Positions 1 to 8,583 of a stretch of DNA of 64,000 bases are shown here, piece after piece (the first letter of the stretch is position 1; the number at the start of each line of letters is the position of its first letter). The stretch covers positions 62,001 through 126,000 of the forward strand of contig CAZMMX010000001.1 of the NCBI GenBank assembly GCA_964567485.1, read 5' to 3'. The position numbers were made by a program, and so were the translations under genes. This DNA is from UBA1413 sp964567485 (GTDB lineage Bacteria > Bacteroidota > Bacteroidia > Bacteroidales > Prolixibacteraceae). Below the pieces are notes generated by a model. The model was not told the origin of the DNA, did no database searches, and saw nothing but the letters and a program-made list of their open reading frames with translations.

Positions 1-989
1 TCATTCCACACTCCGGAAGCCAGAAGGACCATGCCGGTGAGCATGCAAATGATGATGGTGTCGATAAATGGTTCCAGCAAGGCCACCAGACCCTCCGAGA
101 CCGGTTCATGGGCACGTGCCGCAGCATGGGCGATGGGCGCCGATCCCTGTCCGGCCTCGTTCGAAAAAAGCCCGCGATTCACCCCCCGGTTGAAGGCAAA
201 GGCCAGTCCGGCCCCCAGGAACCCCCCGGTGGCGGCGGTTCCCGTGAAGACATCGTGCACGATGGCATACAGCGAAGGGAGGATATTCTGGTAATTATAG
301 ACGATCACGGCCATGGCCCCGAAAAAGTAAAAAAAAGCCATGAAGGGAACCAAGCGTGAGGTGACCTTGGCAATGCGTTTGATACCTCCCAGAATGACCG
401 CCGCCAGAAGAACCGCCAGCACAGCCCCGGTAATCCACCGCTCCACACCAAAGGTGGTAAACATGGCATTGGAGATGCTGTTGATCTGGGGCAGATTGCC
501 GGTACCAAAGGAGGAGAGGATCACAGCCACGGCAAAAATGGCCGCCAGCCAGGGCATTTTCAGCCTGTTCTTCATGTAATACATGGGCCCCCCGGCAATG
601 GAGCCATCGTCGGCGATCTCCCTGTATTTATGGGAAAGGGTCACCTCGACGAACTTGGTGGTCATCCCCACCGCAGCAGTCATCAGCATCCAGAACAGAG
701 CCGCCGGACCGCCCAGATGAACGGCCAGGGCCACCCCTGCGATGTTACCGGTGCCTACCGTCCCCGATAAGGCCGTAGTCAACGCCTGAAAATGGGAGGT
801 GTCGCCAACATCCCCCACCCGGTCAAACTTGCCCCTGACAATCCTGACAGAATGCTTTAGATACCGGAACTGCGGAAACTTCAGATATATCGTGAAAAAG
901 AGACCCGTGCCGAGAAGCAAAAAGACAAACCACTGCGACCCGCCAATGTACCCGTCAATCGTACTCAGAAATTCATTCAATCGGTGCAT
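1..989 (-). CDS. AGCS family sodium:alanine/glycine symporter, C-terminus cut by window edge
   Basis: The gene reads leftwards from an ATG at 989 and stays open to the window edge, giving about 329 of the roughly 450 residues usual for the family. The start of the protein (MHRLNEFLSTIDGYIGG) is followed by hydrophobic segments, a GTGNIAGVALAV stretch and a GGPMYYMK stretch, all characteristic of amino-acid carrier proteins that take up alanine or glycine with sodium across the inner membrane. Substrate cannot be told from the sequence. The 5' leader to the right is unusual: it contains an intrinsic terminator about 65 nt before the start codon, preceded by a long-range stem, so expression may be controlled by attenuation. 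Family call is firm; only the C-terminus is missing. Confidence 0.92.
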   Translation of the reverse strand, partial: MHRLNEFLSTIDGYIGGSQWFVFLLLGTGLFFTIYLKFPQFRYLKHSVRIVRGKFDRVGDVGDTSHFQALTTALSGTVGTGNIAGVALAVHLGGPAALFWMLMTAAVGMTTKFVEVTLSHKYREIADDGSIAGGPMYYMKNRLKMPWLAAIFAVAVILSSFGTGNLPQINSISNAMFTTFGVERWITGAVLAVLLAAVILGGIKRIAKVTSRLVPFMAFFYFFGAMAVIVYNYQNILPSLYAIVHDVFTGTAATGGFLGAGLAFAFNRGVNRGLFSNEAGQGSAPIAHAAARAHEPVSEGLVALLEPFIDTIIICMLTGMVLLASGVWN

Positions 990-1053
990 TGTGCTGTTTT
1001 TCGTTAGGTCTGGTAAAAATAACATTCTCACGCGAATGACCAACACAGGGCAT

Positions 1054-1079
1054 AAAAAAAGCCCGGCATTGCCGGGCTT
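1054..1079 (-). terminator. Intrinsic terminator in the leader of the symporter gene
   Basis: A 10-bp perfect inverted repeat (AAGCCCGGCA / TGCCGGGCTT) is followed, reading leftwards, by seven T residues. The T-run lies only on the minus-strand side, so it terminates leftward transcripts. No minus-strand gene lies to its right before the rlmD-like gene, which is on the plus strand. It therefore sits inside the 5' leader of the symporter and is a candidate attenuator. Confidence 0.75.
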
Positions 1080-1092
1080 CTATAATAAAAAT

Positions 1093-1188
1093 GGGGAAAG
1101 CTGTATGGACGCTTTTTGAAGATGATTGATGATTTACAAACCCCTAAACACAAAACCAATCATATAAAATACAGAAGATGCTTTCCCC
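1093..1188 (-). promoter_or_regulatory. Structured leader: long-range stem upstream of the terminator
   Basis: Reading leftwards, GGGGAAAG (1188-1181) and CTGTAT (1174-1169) pair with ATACAG (1106-1101) and CTTTCCCC (1100-1093). The result is a 14-bp stem interrupted by one 6-nt bulge and closing a loop of about 60 nt. A further ATGATT/AATCAT pairing (1122-1127 with 1158-1163) lies inside. The stem ends 14 nt before the terminator hairpin. A 17-codon ORF (1247 to 1194, minus strand, MAWFSFSLWNACNSCLK) ends just before the stem and could be a leader peptide. I do not recognise a known riboswitch class. A cis-regulatory RNA is inferred. Confidence 0.4.
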
Positions 1189-1328
1189 AATACTTATTTC
1201 AAACAACTGTTACACGCGTTCCAGAGACTAAACGAAAACCATGCCATGAAAATAAACCACTCATTATCAAAATATTTTATTCTGTTCATCACATTTTAGC
1301 TTCCCATTATGGGAAAGAGTTGCCCAAA

Positions 1329-2849
1329 ATGAAAAAGATACTCATGACACAGGTTCCTCTGCAAACATCTATATTTGCAGAAAAAAACGTGCGAAGAAAG
1401 AAAACAAAGCCCTGCTACGGGCAGGTAATGATTACCGGTATTGGATCTGAGGGCAAATCCCTTGCCAAAGTGGGAGATAAGGTGGTCTTTACTGACCATG
1501 CCATTCCCGGCGATGTGGTGGACCTGCAGGTCACCGTGAGCAAAAAGCGGTATGAAGAGGCACGTGTGGTACGTTATCATGCTTATTCCCCCGACCGTAC
1601 CGCCCCCTTTTGCCGGCACTTCGGATTGTGCGGGGGATGCAAATGGCAGTTCCTCCCCTACGAACTGCAGCTCTCCTATAAACAGCAACAGGTTCAGGAC
1701 CAATTGGAACGCATCGGAAAAATTGAGCTTCCCCCCATGTTTCCCATCCTGGGATCAGAGGAAACCCGGTTTTACCGCAATAAACTTGAATTTTCCTTCT
1801 CCGACAACCGGTGGCTCACCAAAGATGAGCTCGATACGGGAGAACCAGTCTCCTCACGTGATGCCCTCGGCTTTCATGTCCCCGGAATGTTCGACAAAAT
1901 CTTCCAGGTCGATGAGTGCTGGTTACAACCCGAGCCCTCCAATAAAATCCGCAATTTTCTCTATGATTATGCCACCAGGGAGGGACTGGAATTTTATAAT
2001 ATCAAAAACCGCAGTGGTCTTCTGCGCTCTCTCATCATCAGGACCTCCACCACAGGCGGCGTGATGGTCATCCTCTCCTTTTTCAGGGAAGAACGCGATG
2101 CGCGGGAGAAATTACTGAACCACCTGAAGGAGGAGTTCCCTGAAATCACCTCTCTCTTTTATGTGATCAACCCCAAGGGTAACGATACCATCACCGACCT
2201 GGAACCCCTCCTCTGGCATGGTGATGACCACATCAGCGAGGAGATGGAAGGGCTCCGCTTCCGTATCGGACCGAAGAGCTTTTTCCAGACCAACAGCCGG
2301 CAGGCTCTGCACCTCTACCGAAAGGTGAGGGAATTGGCCGGCCTCAGAGGGGATGAACTGGTCTATGACCTTTACTGTGGTACGGGAACGATCGCGCTGT
2401 TTCTGGCACGGGCATGCCGGAGGGTCACCGGACTGGAGTATGTCGCGGAAGCGACGGAAGACGCCCGCATCAACGCCCGCATCAACGGCATCGACAACGT
2501 CAGCTTTATCGCCGGCGATATCCGCGACCTGCTGAAACCTTCACTGCTGGAGAAAGAGGGACGACCCTCGGTGATCATCACCGATCCGCCCCGCTCAGGA
2601 ATGCATGGCGATGTCGTAGCAGCCATCGTGGAAGCGGCCCCCGCAAAAGTAGTGTATGTCAGCTGCAATCCCGCCACCCAAGCCCGTGACCTGGCCCTGA
2701 TGAATGACCACTACCGCGTGGAAACCATACAACCTGTGGACATGTTCCCCCACACCCACCATGTCGAAAATATCGTCCTTCTGGTCAGAAGGGAAGATCA
2801 TCGGGCTGGTCTGACCCCGGAAGCTCCGGAGGCAAATCAGTTTCAGTAA
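1329..2849 (+). CDS. rlmD: 23S rRNA (uracil-5-)-methyltransferase, RlmD/RumA type
   Basis: The enzyme transfers a methyl group from S-adenosylmethionine to C5 of a uridine in 23S rRNA. From the ATG at 1329 it has 506 residues: a TRAM-like RNA-binding domain (about 29-90), iron-sulfur cysteines C95, C101 and C104 in a CxxxxxCGGC motif with a likely fourth at C197, an SAM-binding DLYCGTGTIALFLA stretch near 347-360, a DPPRSGM motif near 419, and the catalytic cysteine C446 in YVSCNPAT. The reading frame is open upstream to 1116, but that stretch (about 70 codons) does not resemble the family and lies over the structured symporter leader, so I start at MKKILMTQ; a second ATG at 1344 is possible. 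The last 65 bp overlap the convergent DUF3127 gene. Which exact uridine is modified cannot be told; RlmD is the usual label in this phylum. Confidence 0.9.
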   Translation: MKKILMTQVPLQTSIFAEKNVRRKKTKPCYGQVMITGIGSEGKSLAKVGDKVVFTDHAIPGDVVDLQVTVSKKRYEEARVVRYHAYSPDRTAPFCRHFGLCGGCKWQFLPYELQLSYKQQQVQDQLERIGKIELPPMFPILGSEETRFYRNKLEFSFSDNRWLTKDELDTGEPVSSRDALGFHVPGMFDKIFQVDECWLQPEPSNKIRNFLYDYATREGLEFYNIKNRSGLLRSLIIRTSTTGGVMVILSFFREERDAREKLLNHLKEEFPEITSLFYVINPKGNDTITDLEPLLWHGDDHISEEMEGLRFRIGPKSFFQTNSRQALHLYRKVRELAGLRGDELVYDLYCGTGTIALFLARACRRVTGLEYVAEATEDARINARINGIDNVSFIAGDIRDLLKPSLLEKEGRPSVIITDPPRSGMHGDVVAAIVEAAPAKVVYVSCNPATQARDLALMNDHYRVETIQPVDMFPHTHHVENIVLLVRREDHRAGLTPEAPEANQFQ

Positions 2850-3156
2850 CCGGAGGAGGATATTCCCCACCCGCGCGGCCACCGTTCTTCTCTAACTTCC
2901 ACGCATTGATGTTGTGGAACCATTTATTGTTGTATTCCCGCGACTCCACGTCGAAAGAGACCTCCAGATCATCCCCCTCTGAGATGCCCGACAATAAAGA
3001 CACCTTGTCATTGAAAAGGGTGAAACAAATCTTCCGGGGGTACTGTTCCTGTGTCTCTACTACGAATTCCTGCTTTTTCCAGGGATTCCCCGAACGGGCC
3101 ACCCCCGATTCCAGGGGAAGGATGCGGATAAGCTTTCCTTTGATCGTCAGGCTCAT
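2785..3156 (-). CDS. DUF3127 family protein (OB-fold-like)
   Basis: This 123-residue protein begins MSLTIKGKLIRILP and contains GNPWKKQEFVVET, the signature of the DUF3127 family, which is common in Bacteroidota and resembles a single-stranded-DNA-binding OB fold. The first 90 or so residues look like compact beta-strand structure. The tail from about residue 93 is rich in proline, glycine and acidic residues and ends in DDLPF, which recalls the acidic C-terminal tip of SSB proteins. That likeness is my reading and nucleic-acid binding is not demonstrated. The gene runs tail-to-tail into the rlmD-like gene with a 65-bp coding overlap. No catalytic motif is visible. Confidence 0.85.
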   Translation of the reverse strand: MSLTIKGKLIRILPLESGVARSGNPWKKQEFVVETQEQYPRKICFTLFNDKVSLLSGISEGDDLEVSFDVESREYNNKWFHNINAWKLEKNGGRAGGEYPPPVTETDLPPELPGSDQPDDLPF

Positions 3157-3180
3157 ATTGGCAAATGAATAAAATAAAAT

Positions 3181-3224
3181 AAAAAAAAGGATTTAACAAG
3201 ACTTTTAGAAGCCCTGTTAAATCC
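3181..3224 (-). terminator. Intrinsic terminator after the FKBP gene
   Basis: The outer arms GGATTTAACA (3189-3198) and TGTTAAATCC (3215-3224) are perfectly complementary. The inner 16 nt extend the stem only when read as minus-strand RNA, through G-U pairs, to a 16-bp hairpin with a 4-nt loop. Eight or more T residues follow on the minus strand. It separates the isomerase gene from the DUF3127 gene. Confidence 0.85.
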
Positions 3225-3240
3225 CCAAACACAAGTGTGA

Positions 3241-3966
3241 TTACTCCTGGGTTTCCTGGGTTTTGGGAAGGATCTCGAGCAATTCCACTTCAAACACAAG
3301 GGCTGAATTGGGTTGGATATCCCCGCCGGCACCACGCTCACCATAGGCCAGACTGGCGGGAAGGTATATTTTCCACTTCGACCCTACGGGCATCAGCTGG
3401 AGGGCTTCCACCCACCCCTGAATCACGCCGCCCACAGGAAATTCAGCAGGCTCCCCACGATCCACAGAACTGTCAAAAACCTTTCCGTCGATCAGGGTAC
3501 CGTGGTAATGAACCCTCACCATATCTTCAGCCACAGGCTTCGGTCCCGTACCTTCGGTAATGACTTCATACTGCAGCCCCGACGCTGTGGTAGTTACCCC
3601 TTCACGGGCTTTATTCTTCTCCAGGAAAGCATTTCCTGCCTCCAGATTTTCCTGCGCCACCTTTTCACCCATCTTCTGGAAGAAATTGGACACCATTTCA
3701 TTGGCTTCCACGGGAGTAACCAGGGTGGAGTCGCCCTTTAACACCTGGCGGAATGCTTCTGTCAACAGATCAATGTTGATCTTATCCCCTCCGGGTACTG
3801 ATTCAAGACTCTGCTTGTTGTTCTGGGCAATTAACACACCCAAGGCATAACTGGTGGAATCCACATCGCTCTTCAGGCTCACCTTTTTGCCTGCTCCGCC
3901 ATTCTGGCAACTCGTAGCAATGAAAGAAACAACTGCTGCAAATAAAAGAAATGATTTAATTTTCAT
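3241..3966 (-). CDS. FKBP-type peptidyl-prolyl cis-trans isomerase, lipoprotein
   Basis: The protein accelerates cis-trans isomerisation of prolyl bonds during folding of exported proteins. It has 241 residues with a lipoprotein signal (MKIKSFLLFAAVV, lipobox ATSC, modified C20), an N-terminal dimerisation-like helical region (about 30-130, with YALGVLIAQNN typical of FkpA/Mip proteins), and a C-terminal FKBP domain (about 145-235) with VRVHYHGTLIDGKVFDSS, GWVEALQLMPVG and IYLPASLAYGERG motifs. It is therefore anchored by lipid and faces the periplasm or the cell surface. The gene is monocistronic by appearance: 89 bp separate it from mnmD upstream and a strong terminator follows. Identity is firm; client proteins are unknown. 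Confidence 0.93.
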   Translation of the reverse strand: MKIKSFLLFAAVVSFIATSCQNGGAGKKVSLKSDVDSTSYALGVLIAQNNKQSLESVPGGDKINIDLLTEAFRQVLKGDSTLVTPVEANEMVSNFFQKMGEKVAQENLEAGNAFLEKNKAREGVTTTASGLQYEVITEGTGPKPVAEDMVRVHYHGTLIDGKVFDSSVDRGEPAEFPVGGVIQGWVEALQLMPVGSKWKIYLPASLAYGERGAGGDIQPNSALVFEVELLEILPKTQETQE

Positions 3967-4055
3967 TTTGATTAATTGATGGATGAATACTATTTAAATT
4001 CTATGGAAATCGAAGAAATAATCCGCGAAGATAAATCATTTTTGATTAGTTGCGA

Positions 4056-4730
4056 TCAATCGGGTTTGATTCCCCGCAACATTTCTCTTTTCCCCGGGGG
4101 CCCCGACAGGCGTTCCATACGCATTCCTGCTGAGGCCATAGCCCTTCTGACGTTCCCCTGAGCACAATAGGTGACCAGGACACCCCCGGGGGCCATCCTG
4201 TCGTATAACTTCCTAAAGAGGGCCTCATTCCACATCTCAGGCTGTTTGCCGGGGGCAAAGGCATCGTAGTATACCACGTTGACCTGGGGGATTCCCTCCA
4301 GTCCGGAAGTGATAAAGTCTTCCTTCAGCAGGGTGAGCTCAAAGTGGGGCGACAGCCTCACCGGCCTCCCCCAGGGGGATTCCGTGATGGCCCGGAACCA
4401 CTCTCCGCTCCCCTCCCCCAAAACCCCGGGATAATTGAGCTGCCTGAGCAACTCCCGGGGAAGAGGGTACTTCTCCAAAGCATAGTAACGGGTGGGAATA
4501 GCCCTACGGTGCGCTTCCAACAGGGTCACCAGCCCGTTCAGCCCGGTGCCGAAACCCACCTCCAGTACCTTGCGCTCTTCCTCCCAGGGGGAATAGAGAA
4601 AGCCATGCTGCAGATACACATGAAGGGCTTCGGTCAATGCCCCGTTCACCGAATGAAAATGCTCATCAAGCTCCGGCACAAACAGGGTGTCGGAACCATC
4701 AGAACTCTTTTGCAATAGGGTTGAAAACAT
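4056..4730 (-). CDS. mnmD: tRNA 5-methylaminomethyl-2-thiouridine(34) methyltransferase MnmD
   Basis: The enzyme performs the last methylation of the wobble uridine modification mnm5s2U in tRNA, using S-adenosylmethionine. The 224-residue protein contains an SAM-binding LEVGFGTGLNGL stretch (56-67) and the family signature YYDAFAPGKQPEMW (about 154-167), and it ends with the R-M-L-R-G-I-K-P sequence usual in the family. It corresponds only to the methyltransferase half of the enterobacterial bifunctional MnmC. The FAD-dependent oxidoreductase half is absent here, as in many Bacteroidota and Firmicutes. It is divergently transcribed from the Sua5/YciO gene, also linked to tRNA modification, with 70 bp between them. 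Confidence 0.9.
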   Translation of the reverse strand: MFSTLLQKSSDGSDTLFVPELDEHFHSVNGALTEALHVYLQHGFLYSPWEEERKVLEVGFGTGLNGLVTLLEAHRRAIPTRYYALEKYPLPRELLRQLNYPGVLGEGSGEWFRAITESPWGRPVRLSPHFELTLLKEDFITSGLEGIPQVNVVYYDAFAPGKQPEMWNEALFRKLYDRMAPGGVLVTYCAQGNVRRAMASAGMRMERLSGPPGKREMLRGIKPD

Positions 4731-4769
4731 AATATCACCTGGACATCCGCCCTTTTTATTGAAAATTAG

Positions 4770-4777
4770 TACCTTTG
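4770..4777 (+). promoter_or_regulatory. Bacteroidota-type -7 promoter box before the Sua5/YciO gene
   Basis: TACCTTTG fits the TAnnTTTG -7 element described for Bacteroidota and is followed by CA, as often seen. It lies 23 nt before the ATG at 4801. No clear -33 TTTG was found at the expected distance, so the call is moderate. Confidence 0.5.
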
Positions 4778-4800
4778 CAGTTCAATTTCAGTAAAATACA

Positions 4801-5415
4801 ATGCTGATCAAAGTATATAACGAAAATCCAAACGCCAAAGATATCCGTAAAATCGCGGAAATTCTCCGCGACGGAGGGATTATTATTTATCCCACCGATA
4901 CGGTCTACGGCATGGGGTGCGACATCACCAATTCAAAGGCCGTGGAGAGGGTCGCCCGCCTGAAAGGCGTAGACATCGAGAAATCGAATTTCTCCTTTAT
5001 CTGCAGTGACCTGAGTCATCTCTCCCTGTACACCCGGCCAATTTCGAGCCATGTCTTCAAGATAATCCGTAAAAATGTTCCGGGGCCATTCACCTTCATT
5101 CTGGAAGCCAGCAATAATGTGCCCAAGTATTTCAAGGGCAAGAAAAAGACAGTCGGGATCAGGATCCCCGATAACAACATCATTTGTGAGATTGTCAGAG
5201 AACTGGGGAATCCCATCGTTTCAACCTCCATCCATGATGAGGATGAGGTGCTGGAGTATTCGATTGATCCGGAACTGATCTATGAGAAGTATGGACAGGT
5301 GACCGATCTGGTGGTTGACGGGGGTACCGGGGAGATTGTCGCTTCCACCATCGTGGACCTGACCTCAGGGGAGCCGGTCATTACCAGAGAGGGAAAGGGC
5401 CAACTGCTCTTCTGA
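4801..5415 (+). CDS. YciO/YrdC/Sua5 family protein (L-threonylcarbamoyladenylate synthase type)
   Basis: Members of this family bind double-stranded RNA or nucleotides. The best-known ones make threonylcarbamoyl-AMP for the t6A37 modification of tRNA. The 204-residue protein has the nucleotide-binding GGIIIYPTDTVYGMGCDI stretch (about 28-45), a PGPFTFIL motif near 98 and VGIRIPDN near 119. The serine-containing STSAN motif of true TsaC is replaced by STSIHDED, and the early KxR region is altered, which brings it closer to the YciO branch, whose role is less certain. It has its own promoter-like box. It ends 23 bp before the convergent trkH gene. Confidence 0.85.
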   Translation: MLIKVYNENPNAKDIRKIAEILRDGGIIIYPTDTVYGMGCDITNSKAVERVARLKGVDIEKSNFSFICSDLSHLSLYTRPISSHVFKIIRKNVPGPFTFILEASNNVPKYFKGKKKTVGIRIPDNNIICEIVRELGNPIVSTSIHDEDEVLEYSIDPELIYEKYGQVTDLVVDGGTGEIVASTIVDLTSGEPVITREGKGQLLF

Positions 5416-5438
5416 TCCAGGACCAGAGGTTTCAGAAA

Positions 5439-6884
5439 TCACTCCCTCCAAAAGGAGGGGGTCAGGATCACCAGAATGGTAAAAAACTCAAGGCGGCCAA
5501 GGACCATCAGGAAGCTCAGAAATAACTTGCCGGCTTCAGGGATGACCGCGAAAGAACCCGAAGGTCCCAGGCTTCCCAAACCGGGGCCGATATTTCCCAG
5601 GCTGGCAGCCACCACCCCGAAGCTGCTGGCGAAGTCCCCCAGGAAAAACATCATGAATAGGCTCCCCAGAAGAAAAACCATCATATATAAGATGAAAAAC
5701 GCCAGAATATTGGTGATAATCTTAGGAGCCACCGTGTGTTTGTTGAACCTGACATCAAGAACCGCCTTGGGGTGAATAAGCCGGCGCAGCTCATACCAGG
5801 CATTCTTCAGCAGAATAACTATGCGCATGATCTTCATGCCCCCTCCTGTCGATCCGGCCATGCCTCCGAAAAAAAAGAGGCCAAAGAGAAGCATCCCCAC
5901 TGCTGGGGCCCAGGTGGTATAATCGCTGGTGACGTATCCCGTGGTGGTAATGATGGAGACCACCATGAAAAGAGAATCCTGGAAGAGCCTTCCTGCCGGA
6001 ATGGATGTGGTGGCCAGAAGCCCTGAAAAGATCAGAATGGTAAACCCCAGAATAAACAGAAGATAATACCGGAATTCCTCATCACCGAACACCTTCCTGA
6101 ATTTACCGTTCACCAGCAAAAAGATGAGGTTGAAATTGGTACCGGCGATGACCATGAAAAAGATAATCACCCCGTGGATATATAAGGAGGGCCAGAAGGC
6201 CAGTCCCGCCTGTTTGGTCGAGAACCCGCTTGATGACATCGTGGAGAGGGCATGGCAAACACTGTCAAACAGGGACATTCCCCCAGCCAGCAGCAACAGG
6301 GCAGCCAGAAGAGTCAGGGAGATATAGATCATCCATATGTTGCGGGCCACAAACTGAATTCGGGAGGTGACCCGCTCGTGGGTCACCCCGGGCACTTCAG
6401 CACTAAAAAGCTGCATGCCGCCAATCCCGAACGACTTCATGAAGGAGAGGGTGAACATAATGATTCCCATTCCTCCCAGCCATTGGGTGAGAGCCCTCCA
6501 GAAAAGCATTCCCGCCGATTGGGATTCCACATAGGGAATGACCGTCGCCCCGGTGGTGGTGAACCCCGACACCGACTCAAAGAAGGCATCAGTAAAGCCG
6601 GGAATCTCCCCACTGATCAGATAGGGAAGGGTTCCAAAGAGAGAAACGATCAGCCACACCATGGAGACCACCAGGAAACCCTCACGTCGTGAGATGGTCC
6701 CTCTCACCCCGGCATTGCGGAAAAAAAGGAGAGATCCGGCACTCAAAGCCACCACTCCCGAAATGGCAAAGGCCAGGGTGTCTCTACCGTCGGTCATCAG
6801 GGTCACCACCATGCTCAGCACCATGGAGACTGCTTCCACCACCAGCAGAAGCCCAATTACCCTGAATATCAGCCTGTAATTCAT
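5439..6884 (-). CDS. trkH: TrkH family potassium uptake protein, second tandem copy
   Basis: This is the pore-forming subunit of a Trk potassium uptake system in the inner membrane. The 481-residue protein starts MNYRLIFRVIGLLL. The frame is open 38 codons further upstream, but that extension is not hydrophobic and the downstream ATG aligns exactly with the neighbouring copy. Pore-loop-like segments include SGFTTTGAT, WLGGMGIIMF, STMSSSGFSTK and SIITTTGY, and GSTGGGMKIMR is near the C-terminal third. It lies 232 bp downstream of a close paralogue of almost equal length (7117-8565), and both follow trkA, so this is a tandem duplication. The gap is long enough for separate expression. The paralogues differ enough that this is not a recent duplication. 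Confidence 0.93.
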   Translation of the reverse strand: MNYRLIFRVIGLLLVVEAVSMVLSMVVTLMTDGRDTLAFAISGVVALSAGSLLFFRNAGVRGTISRREGFLVVSMVWLIVSLFGTLPYLISGEIPGFTDAFFESVSGFTTTGATVIPYVESQSAGMLFWRALTQWLGGMGIIMFTLSFMKSFGIGGMQLFSAEVPGVTHERVTSRIQFVARNIWMIYISLTLLAALLLLAGGMSLFDSVCHALSTMSSSGFSTKQAGLAFWPSLYIHGVIIFFMVIAGTNFNLIFLLVNGKFRKVFGDEEFRYYLLFILGFTILIFSGLLATTSIPAGRLFQDSLFMVVSIITTTGYVTSDYTTWAPAVGMLLFGLFFFGGMAGSTGGGMKIMRIVILLKNAWYELRRLIHPKAVLDVRFNKHTVAPKIITNILAFFILYMMVFLLGSLFMMFFLGDFASSFGVVAASLGNIGPGLGSLGPSGSFAVIPEAGKLFLSFLMVLGRLEFFTILVILTPSFWRE

Positions 6885-7116
6885 AATATATTTCTGGCCC
6901 TGCGATTTTGTCCCCCAGAAGAGGCCATGCCGGGAACTCTTCGAATGAATATAAGCTGACGAATATACTAAAATATAACGCACTCTTCCCAGGTTCATCA
7001 GGTGTGCCTTCAGGGGTAAACCGATGAAGCCTCAGAAACTGGGAACAATCATCATCATCTTACAATGGTGAAACCAGGGCAAACAGCACCCCTGAAAATC
7101 AGAAAAAGAGCAGGAA

Positions 7117-8565
7117 CTACTGTTCCGTCCAGTAGGAAGGGCTGAAAATCACCAGCACGGTAAAGAGTTCCAGCCGTCCCAGCATCATCAGGAAAGAGAG
7201 GAACCACTTGCCGGCATCAGGAATATGGGAATACGTGAAGGCAGGCCCCACCCTCCCCAGTCCGGGCCCTATATTCCCCAGGCACGAAGCCACGGCACCC
7301 ATGGAGGTATCCATGTCTCCCACAAACATCATCAGAACAACGGTGCTGATGAAAAATACCATGAGGTAAAACATAAAAAAAGCCAGCACATTGGAGATAA
7401 TGCGCGATTCCACGGCATGCCTGTTGAAGCGCACGGGAATGACGGCACTGGGATGAATAATACGGCGCAGCTCATAATAGCTGTTTTTGAGGAGCAGCAC
7501 GATCCTCATGATCTTAACCCCTCCCCCGGTCGAGCCGGTCGATCCCCCGAAAAAAAAGAGAATGAAAATGAGCATATAGAGAAACGGGGTCCACATCAGG
7601 TAGTCGGTGGTGACGAAGCCGGTGGTGGTAATGATGGCCACCACCGTGAACAGGGAATTCCGGAAGGCGCTTTCCGCAGGCAGAGTGGTAGTGACCAGTA
7701 ATCCACTGAAGATCAGTATTGTAAAACCAAGTACAAAGAGAAAATAATACCTGAATTCCTCATCGCGCAAGATACGTGAGAATTTTCCCCTGCTCGCGAA
7801 ATAGAGGAGTGAGAAGTTGGTGCCGGCCAGGAACATAAAAAAGATGATGACATACTGGATATAGGGAGATGGCCAGAAAGCGATACTGGCCTGTTTAGTG
7901 GAGAATCCCCCGGTAGCCATGGTGGCAAAGGCATGGCAGACACTGTCAAACAACGACATTCCTCCGAACATCAACAAAACGGCTTCGAGAAGGGTCAAAA
8001 GGACATAAACGCCCCAAACGATGCGGGCCGTCTGGTGAATCCGGGGAGTGATTTTTTCAACGGTCAGTCCGGGCACTTCCGCGTCGTAGAGCTGCATGCC
8101 CCCGATTCCGAATGCCGGCATCATGGTCAGGAAAAGTACAATAATCCCCATTCCTCCCAGCCAGTGAGTTACCGATCGCCAGAAGAGGATTCCCCGGGGA
8201 AAGAGGTCGATGTTATCGACAATACTGGCCCCCGTAGTGGAAAACCCCGACATGGTCTCAAAGAAGGCATCGGTATAACGGGGGATGGTACCACTCAGCA
8301 CATAGGGAAGCGCCCCGAAAAGGGAAAAGATAAGCCAAACCAGGGAGACAATCAGGAACCCCTCCCTGCGGGTGATGGTCTGCGGAACCCGGCGGGTCAG
8401 TAACACGGCCATTCCTCCCGGAACAGCACATGCAACCACCGACCAGACAAACGCCATGGCGTCGCTCCCCCCCGAGAGCAGCGACACCGCCAGTGAAACC
8501 ATCATGGCAGCGGCCTCCACCAGAAGAAGAAGGCCTGATACCCGTATGACAATCTTGTAATTCAT
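7117..8565 (-). CDS. trkH: TrkH family potassium uptake protein, first tandem copy
   Basis: This is the membrane pore subunit of a Trk potassium transporter, 482 residues, beginning MNYKIVIRVSGLLLL. It has the repeated TrkH pore segments: SGFSTTGASI, WLGGMGIIVLF, ATMATGGFSTK, AIITTTGFV and GSTGSTGGGVKIMR. It starts 18 bp after the trkA stop codon, so TrkA and this TrkH are probably co-translated as a matched pair. The second copy follows after 232 bp. The two proteins share the same overall layout and C-terminal sequence (FSPSYWTEQ against LTPSFWRE), with substitutions spread along their length. The two pores may have different affinities or regulation; that is inference. Confidence 0.94.
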   Translation of the reverse strand: MNYKIVIRVSGLLLLVEAAAMMVSLAVSLLSGGSDAMAFVWSVVACAVPGGMAVLLTRRVPQTITRREGFLIVSLVWLIFSLFGALPYVLSGTIPRYTDAFFETMSGFSTTGASIVDNIDLFPRGILFWRSVTHWLGGMGIIVLFLTMMPAFGIGGMQLYDAEVPGLTVEKITPRIHQTARIVWGVYVLLTLLEAVLLMFGGMSLFDSVCHAFATMATGGFSTKQASIAFWPSPYIQYVIIFFMFLAGTNFSLLYFASRGKFSRILRDEEFRYYFLFVLGFTILIFSGLLVTTTLPAESAFRNSLFTVVAIITTTGFVTTDYLMWTPFLYMLIFILFFFGGSTGSTGGGVKIMRIVLLLKNSYYELRRIIHPSAVIPVRFNRHAVESRIISNVLAFFMFYLMVFFISTVVLMMFVGDMDTSMGAVASCLGNIGPGLGRVGPAFTYSHIPDAGKWFLSFLMMLGRLELFTVLVIFSPSYWTEQ

Positions 8566-8583
8566 AGGGAAACTCCTGAGGCT

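Noticed and set aside
5450..5462. Hairpin CCCTCC-AAAA-GGAGGG as a terminator
   Set aside because: It lies inside the trkH coding sequence and no T-run follows on either side.
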